Source of the DNA: Mastigamoeba balamuthi
Lineage: Eukaryota > Evosea > Mastigamoebida > Mastigamoebidae
DNA: 64,000 nt
Direction: 5' to 3'
Assembly (NCBI GenBank): GCA_902651635.1
Contig: CACRSC010000094.1
Coordinates: forward strand, 8,320 to 72,319
The first letter of the stretch is position 1; every line of letters starts with the position of its first letter. Both the position numbers and the translations under genes were made by a program. Below, piece by piece: positions 20,666-31,043 of this stretch. The notes beneath the pieces are model-generated. The model had not been told where the DNA came from. It searched no databases and saw only the letters and a program-made list of their open reading frames with translations.

Positions 20666-23275
20666 CTAGAGGAAGAAGGCACACTTCTCCCACACGCCAG
20701 ACACGTTGAACACCTTGGTCCTCGTCCACCACGTCATCTTGGCCCTCCACTTGTCCGTGACGTTCCTGTCGTCCTCGACCATGGGCCGGAAGTGGTAGGC
20801 CCTCTGGATCATGTTGAGGACCATGTTGCGGTCGGCGTAGGACTTGGTGTCACCGACAGAGGGCCCCGAGTGTTTGAGGGCAGACATGTCGCTGCAGCAG
20901 CAGAGGTCGGGGAAGGGGAGCGGCCCTGGCCCCGCGGGCCTCGGGCAGCGCGGCGCCTTGGTCGCAATACCGTGCGGGCGGAGGACAGCGCTGATCCAGA
21001 AGTCCTCGCCGTTCATGATCGAGACGGGGGGAGTCGACCACGCCAGGCGGAGCCAGTCCATCCGCCCCGCCCAGACCTGCCCGCCAAAGTCGTACTGCAC
21101 GTCCTCCTCGAACGTGACCTGCGTGCCCACCCCGCCGGCGCTCCACCCCAGCCACTCGCCCTCGCCGGGCCTGACGTGGACGTAGCGGCCGACGCGCACG
21201 GCCAGGCTGCCCTCGTCGACCACGCGCAGCAGGTTCTCGAAGTAGCGGTCGCCCCAGATGACGTCGTCGTCGCAGACGACCCACCGGGCGCCGGGCCACG
21301 TGCGCGCCAGGAACGGCGCGAGGAAGCGGCCGTAGTAGCCCGTCTCGATGGCCGAGTGCACGTGCGCCACGCTGACGTTGTGGCGCCGGAACTGGGGCGA
21401 CGCCCTCCACTTGGCGAGCGTCGCGTTCATCCTGCCCTGGTCTATGTGCACGCCGTTCTGGAACACGACCACGGCCACCCTCGCCGTCCGCAGCACCGAC
21501 TGGCGCGAGACGAGCTCCAGCTGCCAGTCGACGTTGAAGCGCTTCCACACGGTGAGCACCACCACCACGCCGCTCGCCTCGTCGGGCCCTGCTCCCGCCG
21601 CCACCGCGGGTTGCTGCTGCTGCTGCTGCTGCTGTGGCTGGGGCTGGGGCTGGGGCTGGGGCTCGTCGCCCTGGCTCCCGAGGGCGCTGTCGTCGCTGTC
21701 GCTGCTGTCACCGCTGTCGCTCTCGCTCTCGAGGTCTGCCGAGAGCCACTTGTTGCACTGGTGGATGAGCTGCTGGCCCCTGTCAGGGGAGGTCCAGAGG
21801 CTTCCGTCGAGGGACGAGAGGCCGCCGCCGCCCGCAAAGGCCGCGGCGAGGGCGTCGACGATGCGCTCGGCCGCGCGGCCGTCGCCGTAGACGCTGGCGG
21901 GCCTCGCCATGGCGGCGTAGGCCGCCGGGTCCGCGAGCACGCGCGAGACCGCGGCGAAGATGCGCTCGGCCGAGGTGCCCACGAGCTCCGCCGAGCCCGC
22001 GGCGACGCCCTCGGGGCGCTCGGTGTTGTCGCGGAGCACGAAGACGGGGCGGCCGAGGCTGACGCCCTCCTCCTGGATGCCGCCCGAGTCGGTCAGGACG
22101 ACGTGGCTCTCGTTCATCAGGTGCACGCCGTCGACGTAGTCGAGGGGCCCGACGAGCAGCAGGCGGTTGACGTGGTCGTACGCGGGGTCCTCGACGCGCT
22201 CCCCTGCGGCGGCCGCGCGGTAGACGTGCGCGGGCAGCGCGCGCACGACGGCCGCGCGGACGTTGGGGTTGAGGTGCATGGGCCAGACGACGGCGAGGTC
22301 GCCAAAGGCCCTCAGCAGCCGCTCGACGCCCCCGACGACGCTGACCAGCGGTGCCCCGAAGCTCTCGCGTCGGTGGGCGGTCAGGAGGGCCACGCGGCAG
22401 TCGCTGCCGCTGCCGCCCTTGGCCTCGTCGGCCGCCGCCCCGGCGCAACGCGAGCGCGCGCGGGCGAGGAGGTCAGCGAGGGCGGCCGAGCGCGGGGCGG
22501 CGCCCAGGACCGAGCGGAGCGCGTCGACGACGGTGTTGCCGGTGACGAGGACCGTGTCGGGGTCCTTGCACTCGGCGAGGAGGTTGCGGGCGGCCCAGGG
22601 CGTGGCGGCGAAGTGCAGCGAGGCGACGAGGCCGATGGCCTGGCGGTTGAACTCCTCGGGGAAGGGCTGGCGCAGGCTCCGGGTCCGCAGCCCCGCCTCG
22701 ACGTGGGCGACGGGCACGCGGGCCAGGAACGCCGCCAGCGAGGCCGCGAAGCTCGTCGTCGTGTCGCCCTGGACGACGACGACGGCCGGGCGCAGGCGCT
22801 CGACGACCGCGCGCAGGGCGTCAACGGCGGCCAGCGTCAGAGCCTGCAGCGTCTGGTTGCCGCGCATGAGGCCCAGGTCCACGTCCACGGCCCCGCCCAG
22901 CCCGAACGCCCCGAGCGTCTGCGCCAGCATCTCGCGGTGCTGCCCCGTCGAGACGGCCACGCACTCAAGGCCCCCCCGCTTCCGCTGCCGTGCCCGCAGC
23001 TCCTCGATGACGGGCGCCAGCTTCACAGCCTCGGGCCGCGTCCCGAGCACCACCAGCGCCACCCGCCGCCCCTGCCGCTGCGACTGCGCCACGCGGCGCT
23101 CCAGCTCCTCCCACGGCTGCCCCAGGGCCCACTTGTGCTGCTGCCGCTGCTCTGCCGAGATCACAGGGCCCGGAGGCGCTGCGTGCGCCCCAGAGCCGCT
23201 GTAGAGCGAATAGAAAACCGCCAGCGCCGTCGCCACGTTGACTGCCACCAGCGCCACCAGGGCCCGTTGCGCCAT
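20666..23275 (-). CDS. Membrane-anchored UDP-GlcNAc 2-epimerase fused to a glycosyltransferase
   Basis: 869 residues, apparently intronless. Residues 3-24 form a signal anchor (type II). Residues ~71-485 are a complete WecB-type non-hydrolysing UDP-N-acetylglucosamine 2-epimerase: GTRPEAVKLAPVI, TGQHREML, VQGDTTTS (catalytic Asp), HVEAGLRT (Glu), PFPEEFNRQ (Glu), LLTAHRRESFG (His), TDSGGIQEEG, NTERPEG. A linker of ~75 residues is acidic, with Ser-Asp and Pro-Gln/poly-Gln repeats. Residues ~558-869 are a GT-A-like glycosyltransferase: VVVLTVWKRFNVDWQL, WVVCDDDVIWGDRYF (DxD metal site), ending in a Trp-rich segment. The epimerase interconverts UDP-GlcNAc and UDP-ManNAc, so the fusion could make and use UDP-ManNAc in one protein. 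The anchor implies ER/Golgi, an unusual place for it. Start chosen at the ATG just before the anchor. Divergent from the GT-D gene. Confidence 0.85.
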   Translation of the reverse strand: MAQRALVALVAVNVATALAVFYSLYSGSGAHAAPPGPVISAEQRQQHKWALGQPWEELERRVAQSQRQGRRVALVVLGTRPEAVKLAPVIEELRARQRKRGGLECVAVSTGQHREMLAQTLGAFGLGGAVDVDLGLMRGNQTLQALTLAAVDALRAVVERLRPAVVVVQGDTTTSFAASLAAFLARVPVAHVEAGLRTRSLRQPFPEEFNRQAIGLVASLHFAATPWAARNLLAECKDPDTVLVTGNTVVDALRSVLGAAPRSAALADLLARARSRCAGAAADEAKGGSGSDCRVALLTAHRRESFGAPLVSVVGGVERLLRAFGDLAVVWPMHLNPNVRAAVVRALPAHVYRAAAAGERVEDPAYDHVNRLLLVGPLDYVDGVHLMNESHVVLTDSGGIQEEGVSLGRPVFVLRDNTERPEGVAAGSAELVGTSAERIFAAVSRVLADPAAYAAMARPASVYGDGRAAERIVDALAAAFAGGGGLSSLDGSLWTSPDRGQQLIHQCNKWLSADLESESDSGDSSDSDDSALGSQGDEPQPQPQPQPQQQQQQQQPAVAAGAGPDEASGVVVVLTVWKRFNVDWQLELVSRQSVLRTARVAVVVFQNGVHIDQGRMNATLAKWRASPQFRRHNVSVAHVHSAIETGYYGRFLAPFLARTWPGARWVVCDDDVIWGDRYFENLLRVVDEGSLAVRVGRYVHVRPGEGEWLGWSAGGVGTQVTFEEDVQYDFGGQVWAGRMDWLRLAWSTPPVSIMNGEDFWISAVLRPHGIATKAPRCPRPAGPGPLPFPDLCCCSDMSALKHSGPSVGDTKSYADRNMVLNMIQRAYHFRPMVEDDRNVTDKWRAKMTWWTRTKVFNVSGVWEKCAFFL

Positions 23276-23743
23276 GTGTGATCCCTCCAGCTTCTTTCTG
23301 GCCTTGTTGTGTGTGCACTGTGGGCTGGTGGCTTCCTTGTCTCCTGCTTGCGTGTACGGCAATTCTCCCGGTCCGTTTCCTGACCCCTTCTCGTCCCCGC
23401 GAACGAGCCCTTTCGGGGATTGCACCCGGAGAATAGTGTTCACGGCGTTCAGGACCTCGCCAGCGCACGATGTCAGGGGAGGGGGGGTGGGGGGAGCGGG
23501 GCTTGGCGCCACTGCGGCACGGCGCCTTCCGAGAGGAAGGCTGTGGATAGAGCGGGCGATCACTTGGAAGGATCTCTTTTTTTTCGCGGTGCCTTCGGTA
23601 CACCGGCGGCCTTGCGGAAGCGAACGAGGGCCGACGTCAGCGGTCGGGCGAAGACCCGTTTCCGGCAGTCCCCGCACGGAACATTGTCTGCGGCGTGTGC
23701 GCACCCAAGAACAACAAACGAAAGAGCGGCAATCACGACAGGG
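23276..23743. promoter_or_regulatory. Bidirectional promoter region, epimerase fusion / GT-D gene
   Basis: 468 bp between two divergent start codons; repeated exactly, in inverse orientation, at 32067-32534. Includes a T8/G-rich stretch near 23576-23584. Co-regulation of the two enzymes is inferred from the layout only. Confidence 0.5.
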
Positions 23744-24766
23744 ATGGCTCGCTGCGGCAGGTGGCAGACGCTCCTCGGCTTCGCGTGCCTCTGCATCGCC
23801 CCGCCGCTGCTGCTGCTGCTGGGCAGTGGCGCCCTTTCAAGCAGCCGCTCGTCGTGCGCGTCCGTCCCGGTGGCCACCGACCAGTATGGGCCAGCACCTA
23901 CAGCTCTCGGCCCTGACGGGCTGCCGCTGCCTGTGCGGCCCAGGGCGGGCATGCGGCCCGCGGACTGCGAGCTGCTGGGGCAGTTCGACCTGGAGAGGCG
24001 TGCGAGGGTGGTGCCCCGGGACCCCGCGGAGCTGCCGTTTGTGCTGGCGCACCTCTACTGCGGGGTGCCGCTCTCGTTCATCCGCTACGGCGACGGCGAG
24101 ATCATCCTCATCCGCGGGGACAAGGTCACGGCCCAGGCCCCCGACAAGTGGCACTGGCCGGGCGGCGCCTCGCTGCTGGGGGCCGACATCAACAGGAGCC
24201 TCGCGGAGCCGCCGAGGGGGCTCGAGCACTACGCGGCGCTGGGGTGCTTCCCCTGGATCGACCACTTCTCGCCCTACGTCGTGCTGCCCACGCGGTACCT
24301 GAGCACGGCGACGGTGTTCATCAACGAGAACTACGGCAGGTTCAAGGAGGAGCTGGGCCGCTGGACGAGGGCCTTCACCCGGGAGACCAGCCCCTTCGTC
24401 GTCGTCGCCAACGTCGAGACCAACGCCACGAGGGTCCTGCAGTGGGCGCACGACTTTGTGGCGCTGCCCAACGAGGGTCCGCTGCTCTGGCAGGACCTCA
24501 GGCAGGTGTTCCTCAGCCAGTTCACGGCCCTCGCGCGGGCGCACAGCGGTAGGATCTTCCTGATCAGCGGGGGGCCTCCGGCCAAGGCCATCCTCTACCA
24601 CATGGCCCTCGCCAACCCCAACAACACGTACCTCGACGTGGGCAGCGCCACTGACGAGTACCTCAAGGGGAAATTCACTCGCCCGTACCAGAAGTCCAAC
24701 AGCAGAGCCCCCTGCAAGATGTACACAAGGGACCCGGATACTGGACGTATTCACTTTGTTGAGTAG
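23744..24766 (+). CDS. GT-D-type (DUF1792-like) glycosyltransferase with signal anchor
   Basis: 340 residues, no intron. N-terminal hydrophobic anchor (LLGFACLCIAPPLLLLLG, residues ~9-27). The core motif SFIRYGDGEIILIRG carries the D-G-E of the GT-D fold described in bacterial DUF1792 glycosyltransferases; the rest (ALGCFPWIDHF, INENYGRFKEEL, RIFLISGGPPAKAILYHMA, TYLDVGSATDEYL) fits that fold's Rossmann-like core. Likely transfers a sugar in the secretory pathway; donor and acceptor unknown. Its pairing with the epimerase fusion suggests they act on one glycan. An exact inverted copy lies at 31044-32066. Confidence 0.7.
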   Translation: MARCGRWQTLLGFACLCIAPPLLLLLGSGALSSSRSSCASVPVATDQYGPAPTALGPDGLPLPVRPRAGMRPADCELLGQFDLERRARVVPRDPAELPFVLAHLYCGVPLSFIRYGDGEIILIRGDKVTAQAPDKWHWPGGASLLGADINRSLAEPPRGLEHYAALGCFPWIDHFSPYVVLPTRYLSTATVFINENYGRFKEELGRWTRAFTRETSPFVVVANVETNATRVLQWAHDFVALPNEGPLLWQDLRQVFLSQFTALARAHSGRIFLISGGPPAKAILYHMALANPNNTYLDVGSATDEYLKGKFTRPYQKSNSRAPCKMYTRDPDTGRIHFVE

Positions 24767-25221
24767 TGAAGCCCGCATCCCGCATCTTCCCCATTTCAAA
24801 CAAATGGATCGTCCCTTGATCTGATTTCATCCGGAGTTCCAATACGTTGTGTAGCTTACTGTGCACCTGCATACAGTCTACTCTTGGCCTCAACACAATT
24901 CCTTTCTGCTACGCTGTGCAATCAACACGCAAGGAATTCTGCACAGACTGTCGTTCGACTTCTATGCTTGCTCTTATTGTCCGCAGCATGAAGCCCCTCA
25001 GCATCATCCTCTCCCTAGTCCTGTCTGATGAATAGTAGAAGTGTTCTCACGCATCTTTTGGAATTCAGTTTCCCTGTAAAATGTGCAGCTTGCCGAATCC
25101 ATGTATGAAGAAACGCACTCAAGCCTGGACCTTCTAGGGGTACTTCACCTTCGTGATGGAAATAGATTACCAAATACTACTCCGATTCAGCAAAAAAGAT
25201 CCTGCCAAAAAGGGATGAACT

Positions 25222-25331
25222 AAGCCCTGACCCCCCTGGGGGGTACTTTTAACTCTATAGACTGGTAGAGGGCGTGTACTCTACAGGTCTATAGAGTTAA
25301 AAGAACCCCTCAGATGGGCCAGGGCTGAGGT
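25222..25331. repeat. Long hairpin (nested inverted repeat)
   Basis: TTTTAACTCTATAGAC pairs with GTCTATAGAGTTAAAA, inner GTAGAG pairs with CTCTAC, and outer AGCCCTGACCCCCC pairs imperfectly with a GGGCCAGGGCT region. The whole unit folds into one stem of about 45 bp with a small loop. It could be a MITE-like element or a transposon subterminal structure. Confidence 0.7.
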
Positions 25332-26999
25332 GATCCCTTTGCAAAACTATTTTTTGCAGATAAACCCCCCTCACTCTCTGTTGCAGTTCAGCTGGCAGAA
25401 GAGTAAGTGAGCTGCCAGTGGTCCCCAGACACTGCAGCTGTTTCCTACCAGTACCATAAGTGCATTCTCTCCGTTTCTTGGCTGTTTCTTCCCGTTTCTT
25501 TGCCTTTATCTCTCTTGATACTAAGAGCTGGGTCACTGCATAGTTGGGTGAGAAAATTCTGATTCCAAGTTTTCTAACATGTAATGATGTATTCTAAGTG
25601 TATTAAATCTGATTCCTGAATGATCTTATCAAAAACCCTGGATCATTTTTACTGGAGCGGAGTGGTACCTGTTAGTGCTTTACCTATGTTCCATCCAGCC
25701 CGAGTGTTACCTCTTCTGTGCAGAGCAGCAGCTGAGTGAGTGGCTTGGATTTGGTCCTGGAGAGAATTCGTTTGTCCTCTTCCTCTGAAGTTGCCCTTCT
25801 TTGCTCTTGGTTGGTGGTGCTGTGGCCACAGAATCTGACTGGGTTTTCACCCTTTTTGGCTGATCCGAGTCCACAGTGTATGTCTATGAATGTGCTTCTT
25901 TCTTCTCTAAGAGCCCTTGGGGTGCGAGTGCAGTAACAAAACCTCCCTTCTCTGCTTCTCTGTAAGAGACATAATAGCACTAAGATGATGCAGATAATAG
26001 ATATACTTCATGATCAGATTTTGATTCTATATCTTAAATTCCAATTGGCACATTTCAGGAATTATTGATTTTAAGATAACAAGGGACAGTTGTTAGTAAT
26101 TTTACTGTTCTTGATGCCAGCCAGGAAGCCAGGGGCAGTATTGGTCCTTGTAGTAGGTGGTGCAGATACCCTTAAAAACAGAAGATGACCTTACTCTGAA
26201 GGACCATGTACATTCCACGTTCAGGATCGGTCGCAATGAGTACTGCATCCAATTTTAATACGAAAAATGAAAGAAAGGAGAAAGCAACAAGATGTGGAAG
26301 AAGGCAGGGCCAAGAGCAAGGGGGGAGAAGGACAGCATCAGTGCAAGAACAAGGAAGAGGATGCATGCCCCAGGGCAGAAGAGGCACATGGAGGCATATC
26401 ACAGCCTCAAGCACTGGGTTGACAATTTCCTTAAGTTGCACAAACTACATTTTCTTTGGCTCAGCAGAAGAGCTGACCACGATCACATCTCAGAGTCTAC
26501 ATAGGACAATGATGAGAGATGTAGTTGCTTGGTATTAGTGGTAGGCAATATCATTCCTCCTGGGTGAGTTTTTGGATTGCGAAGCCATTTCTTCTATGGG
26601 TGGTCACTTAGGCTGTGGGAGGCACGTGCCTGGGCATAAGAACGGGGTTTTGGCACAAGACTGGTGCCCTGACCAGGTGAAAAAGGGGACGTGAAGATCT
26701 TCAGACGGGGGATGGGAGCACGAGGTGAACTGGATGGGTTGAAGTGGGCATGAGGGGAGATGTTGTTTCTGCATGCACGCCATGGCGGTGATGTTGTGGT
26801 GCTGCGGTGGAGAGCAGGGCGGAAGGGGCAGGACGGGATTTCTAAATCTGGCAAAGTAGCTGAGAGATTCACCCAGGTGAAGCTGTCAGGCCTTCTGTGT
26901 CTCTTTTAGTGGTCCCTGGCAAGGTGGAGGAGCATGGCATGAAGGACAAGGGCTGCGTGGGACTTGATCCTGGAGGTCATGAGCTGTCAGGTAGGTTGC

Positions 27000-28520
27000 T
27001 GTTGCCATCCCCCACATGCTTCCGCACTGGTTTGTGTGATCTTTGGCTGCCAGCTGGGCCAATGCTGCCAGGTTTCAGAGAAGTGCACCCCACGTGTTTG
27101 TGCGATCGTATGGCACAAACCAGCCACACGTCAACATGTGACACATCACCTTGTGCACACAATGTATGGCTTCTTCTTCCTTCTCAAGAAGCCACCACAG
27201 TGGCCCATAGCACTCATAGTCCTCCCACATGTGGTTGGTCAGGTAGTGGCCCACTGGGTTCATGTTGAAGCCAAAGGTGTCATAAATCGTGAGAAGTGCT
27301 GTGTGCACTGCCAGGTACTCTTCCTGCAACCTGTGGCACCGGGTCTTGAGGCAACTAAACACCCAAAACCACTGCAGGGCATCCAGTGCCTGGGCAATCA
27401 TGTTGGCCCAGTGATACGTGTACATCTCAGTGTCACCATGTCCTGGCAACTGGCCCTTCAGCAATCTGGCATCCCTGTAGGTTTGCGCCTCCCACTTCTT
27501 GATCGCCCTCGCTGTGTGTTAGTAGAAGAACTTCTTCGTCTGTGGCAAGGCAATCAGCAGGTTGGGCAGGGCCACTCATGCACCTCAGCAATCATCAGCT
27601 TTGCAGTTTCTGACCAATACATCACCCCTACCATCAGGTAGTGGAAAGCGCCATGAACGTCGAGTGCAGGGCTGCTCAGGCACACGAGACGCCCTTCCAT
27701 CTCATGAAGAAATGTGTCCAAAACACGAGTGAGCAGGTGCCATGGCCCCCACACGATTCTTGATGGCTGAACATTTCACAGGTGTTGATGTGTCCACGGG
27801 TCTGGATCATGCTGCCATTCGCAAAATGGTTCGTTCCTCCAACCACCGGTCTTGTGCTCTGTCACAAATGGGCACAAGACACACAGATGCTGACCAGGTT
27901 TCGTGCAGGATGGCGAGCAGTTGTTGTTGCAGATGGCAGAGATTGACAACCAGTCACTGACCATGGAAAGAGCCACAGCATATGTTTTCCTGTCTATCTT
28001 GATGCCCTGTGTACATGTGTAAGAATAACTGTGGGGCCCTGGAGAACCTTACATCTTGCATGAGCTGCTCAAGGACGTACTCCCACTGGAGCTGTTGTTC
28101 GACTTGCTCCAACTCAGTGTATGCTTCTTTTTCCTCACATTTTGAGATCACCAGCATCCAAACGTGTGCTGGACTATGGGGAAGAAATACGTTCTGTGAG
28201 CTGATGCCAATCGTCTCGTTTTCCCATAGATGGACTGGCCATCAAGCATTGTGACAAGGAGCACACACTGATCATTGTCACTCAGGCGCCAGAGGCCCAT
28301 TTCAGTGTAGAACTTGATCATCTGTGCAACAAACCCAGGTGTGGTCACACACGTTGCTGTAGAACCCACTGGCCCACGAAAGCTCACGACCCCAGCCCAG
28401 GACGAGAGCTGCTTGGGCATGTTGTAGAACCACACCTGGTTGAATGACTTCTCACTCACCTGGTGCCCAGTGAACCACTTCTTTGATGCAGCGCCCTTGG
28501 CAATCTTCAGGTACACGAGG
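27000..28520 (-). other. Unidentified element, minus-strand protein fragments
   Basis: Protein-like stretches in changing frames: WFYNMPKQLSSWAGVVSF, DGQSIYGKTRRLASA, HTFGCW, LVISKCEEKEAYTELEQVE, and NPVGHYLTNHMWEDYECYG followed by PLWWLLEKEEEAIHCVHK. The last stretch, with a GPL...E...HK pattern, faintly recalls KDZ-type transposases. Broken; family not established. Confidence 0.3.
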
Positions 28521-28739
28521 CAGGCATACTTCTTGTCTCAGGTCTCGCCCAGGGCTGGCTGTCCGTGTGCTTCTGGACGCCACCTGTGGTGCGGAACGTG
28601 TGTACTAGCACCCTTCAGCCTTCAGTTTGCAACTGACACTCCACACAGTTGCGCCAGGCATTTTGTTCACAGCTCTGGCAGATTTGGATGACTTTCCAAT
28701 AGATTTTCTGCTACTTTTCATTGTGGCAGGTGCTTTTCT

Positions 28740-30265
28740 TCCTGGACAGCTCTGGTGTGTCTTTTATTTGTTGCCAACCTCATTCATGGCAGATGACACT
28801 CCAACCTCATAGGCAGCAAAGGCTGATAAGAATGCTGGAACACCTTAGCAGCCCCCCACAGTGGCTACAGGTGGCAGGGCTGACAATTGCAAGCCAACAC
28901 AGGTGGGTAACATGGACCTGGACAGAGAAAGCCTGTCGTCACCACCTTCAGCAAAGCATGGATGCAGTGGCTGTGGCCGCAGCTGTCGTGGCTGTGCCAC
29001 TGCAGTGTCACCCCAGTGTAGCTGTTCGTCAACTGCTCTTGCCTCTCATGTGTTTACTGATCTTCCACTGCACAGTGAGAAGCCAGAAGGTTGTCCTGCC
29101 AGATGAGAAGAAGATGAACGAGATCGATAAGCCCTCAGACAAGGCACCTGCACACTGGACTCGCCAGTTTGCCGAAGTCTTTGTACTTCAAGGTTGCACA
29201 GAGCCTTTGCAGGAAGATCTACAGCAACAAGCACAATGACTTCTTTGACAAGGTCGTTTTGCAGCTCAATGATGCAATCGCCTGTCCTGTGCCTGTTCCC
29301 AACCAACCACATCCACTTCTCATGGATAACCAGTATCCCAACAGCATTAAGATCATTATGGGCAGTGTCATTGCCATGTTCTCTGGTGGTCATCGCACCT
29401 TCACCATGCTTGTGCTCTCTTGCTGCCATGATGGGCCAGGCCAAATCAACATCTGATACAGGTCATACACGCCTGATGTGCTATCTGAGTTCTCATCGTT
29501 TCATGTCGTCCTGGAGAAGCACACAAAGATGGCCATGCTTGACAGCCCAGTGAGCATCCCACTCAGTGGCATCATCTATGTCTCCAGCATTTGCGATCCC
29601 ACATTTCTTGATGGCCTCAAGTGGTGCAAGCACCACATCAGCATCTCAGACAAGTAAGATGATGAACTTGGTGAAGCAGTTCTGCCACTGCAGCCAGACA
29701 GCAGCAGCCCCATAGTAGTGCCAGTGGGTGCTGAAGCTGCCACCGAGGTCCAATGCATTGTTCAGCAATTGGCAGTGCCCACCTCATCGAGTTCAATGCG
29801 AGAGCAAGGCCATGGTCACTCACGATGGGCAGTTCCTGGCAAGTACACTGTGTTCCCACTGCAGTGCCTGCTGACATGGCGTTCTTCACCATTAGCATCC
29901 TCAACCAGAATGCCCTCGTGCTTCAGCGGCTCGGGAACATGATCGAGCACCAGGCAGCTCTCATCAGCGACCTCGCCAGGGCCACGAATGCCACGGCAGA
30001 CAGGGTGGCAACAACGGCAGAGAAGGTGTTCAAGCAGATGGGCGAGGTGGTCAAGCTGTCTCGCGACTTCAGGCAGCAGCTCACAGTGATGCACAAGAAG
30101 AGCTTGGACTACCTCGAAAAGGGCATGAACTCACTCTTGGCATGCTTCTCTGGCCTCTTGGAGAAGCAGGCCAATGATGTGCGCAGTGCTCACACCATGA
30201 TGAACCACTACATGAACAAGATGGACGACATCCTCTCCAAGGCTGTCAGCAGCAGCTGCACGTGA
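28740..30265 (+). other. Unidentified element, plus-strand protein fragments and a coiled-coil ORF
   Basis: Readable stretches include SLCRKIYSNKHNDFFDKVV (near 29205) and PLSGIIYVSSICDPTFLDG (near 29560). The last piece, 29876-30265, is a 129-codon ORF from ATG: MAFFTISILNQNALVLQRLG followed by heptad-like helices rich in Ala, Lys, Gln and Met, probably a coiled coil. No family recognised. It ends at TGA before a region (30266-30974) with no clear content. Confidence 0.35.
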
Positions 30266-31043
30266 GGCCACTCACACCATCAGAGCTCCCCGCTTCTGCG
30301 TCCACCCCCTTGCCCACTCCTCATTATGCACTCCTCCCCGGATGCACCGCTGGGCCTGCACCACCCCTGGAACAAAATATCCCAGACAGATCTTTAGCTC
30401 TTCCTGGGTCACACTGTCTGTTGCCCTTTTGTGGTCCCAAGTGTGCCGCAGTGCCATCGCACACAAGCCCGCCCTTCTCAAGGTGTGACCACGATCCCTT
30501 GGCCACCTCCTTTGGGTCTCGTGTGGTGCTGGCCACTGCACACCACCCAAGGTTTGGCACCTCACCTTTTCACCCAGTCAGGGTGCCAGTCTTGGTATTC
30601 TTGGTATGGTCCGTTTGTGGGCTTCATGTGCTTTTCATTGTCCAAGTGGCTGGCCCATCCTGAACAATCCATGTCTCTTGTATCAATAGATGCTGGTCCG
30701 AGTTGCATGCAGAGCATGGACCAATGGATGTGATGGTGTACTGGTGATGCGTCAGACAGAATAGTTATCGCCAGAGTGGAGTGGTAGGGGTTTGCTGTGT
30801 CACGTGAATCTGCTAAGCACAGCTCGCTCATTCATTCCCTCCCAAACACATCAGCAGCAGTATAGGCAGGAAGCACCCTCATACATAAGAGTCTCAGATC
30901 TCTCAGTGAGTGTTAATGATGGCTACAAGCACATGAAGTAAGACATTAGTGAGGTACGTTCTCCTGGGCACCTATCCGGATGGAACCAGATCAAGGGACG
31001 ATCCATTTGTTTGAAATGGGGAAGATGCGGGATGCGGGCTTCA

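Larger units (their letters stand above)
22326..24835 (+). repeat. Inverted duplication, left arm
   Basis: 2510 bp identical by eye, in reverse complement, to 30975-33484 (position x pairs with 55810 minus x). Contains the 5' 950 bp of the epimerase fusion, the promoter region and the whole GT-D gene. Identity fades at the TCCGGA at 24830-24835. Confidence 0.9.
24836..30974. mobile_element. AT-richer island between the inverted arms, mobile-element remains of unidentified family
   Basis: 6.1 kb clearly less GC-rich than the arms. Contains a long hairpin (25222-25331), minus-strand protein-like pieces (27000-28520) and plus-strand ones (28740-30265), in several frames. The opposed gene arrangement and decay suggest a large DNA transposon, but no clear terminal repeats or known transposase were found. 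24836-25220 and 25332-26900 hold nothing recognisable. Confidence 0.35.

Noticed and set aside
20792-23281. An 829-codon plus-strand open frame opposite the epimerase fusion
   Set aside because: Antisense of a high-GC3 gene; no motif, His/Arg/Glu-rich shadow composition.
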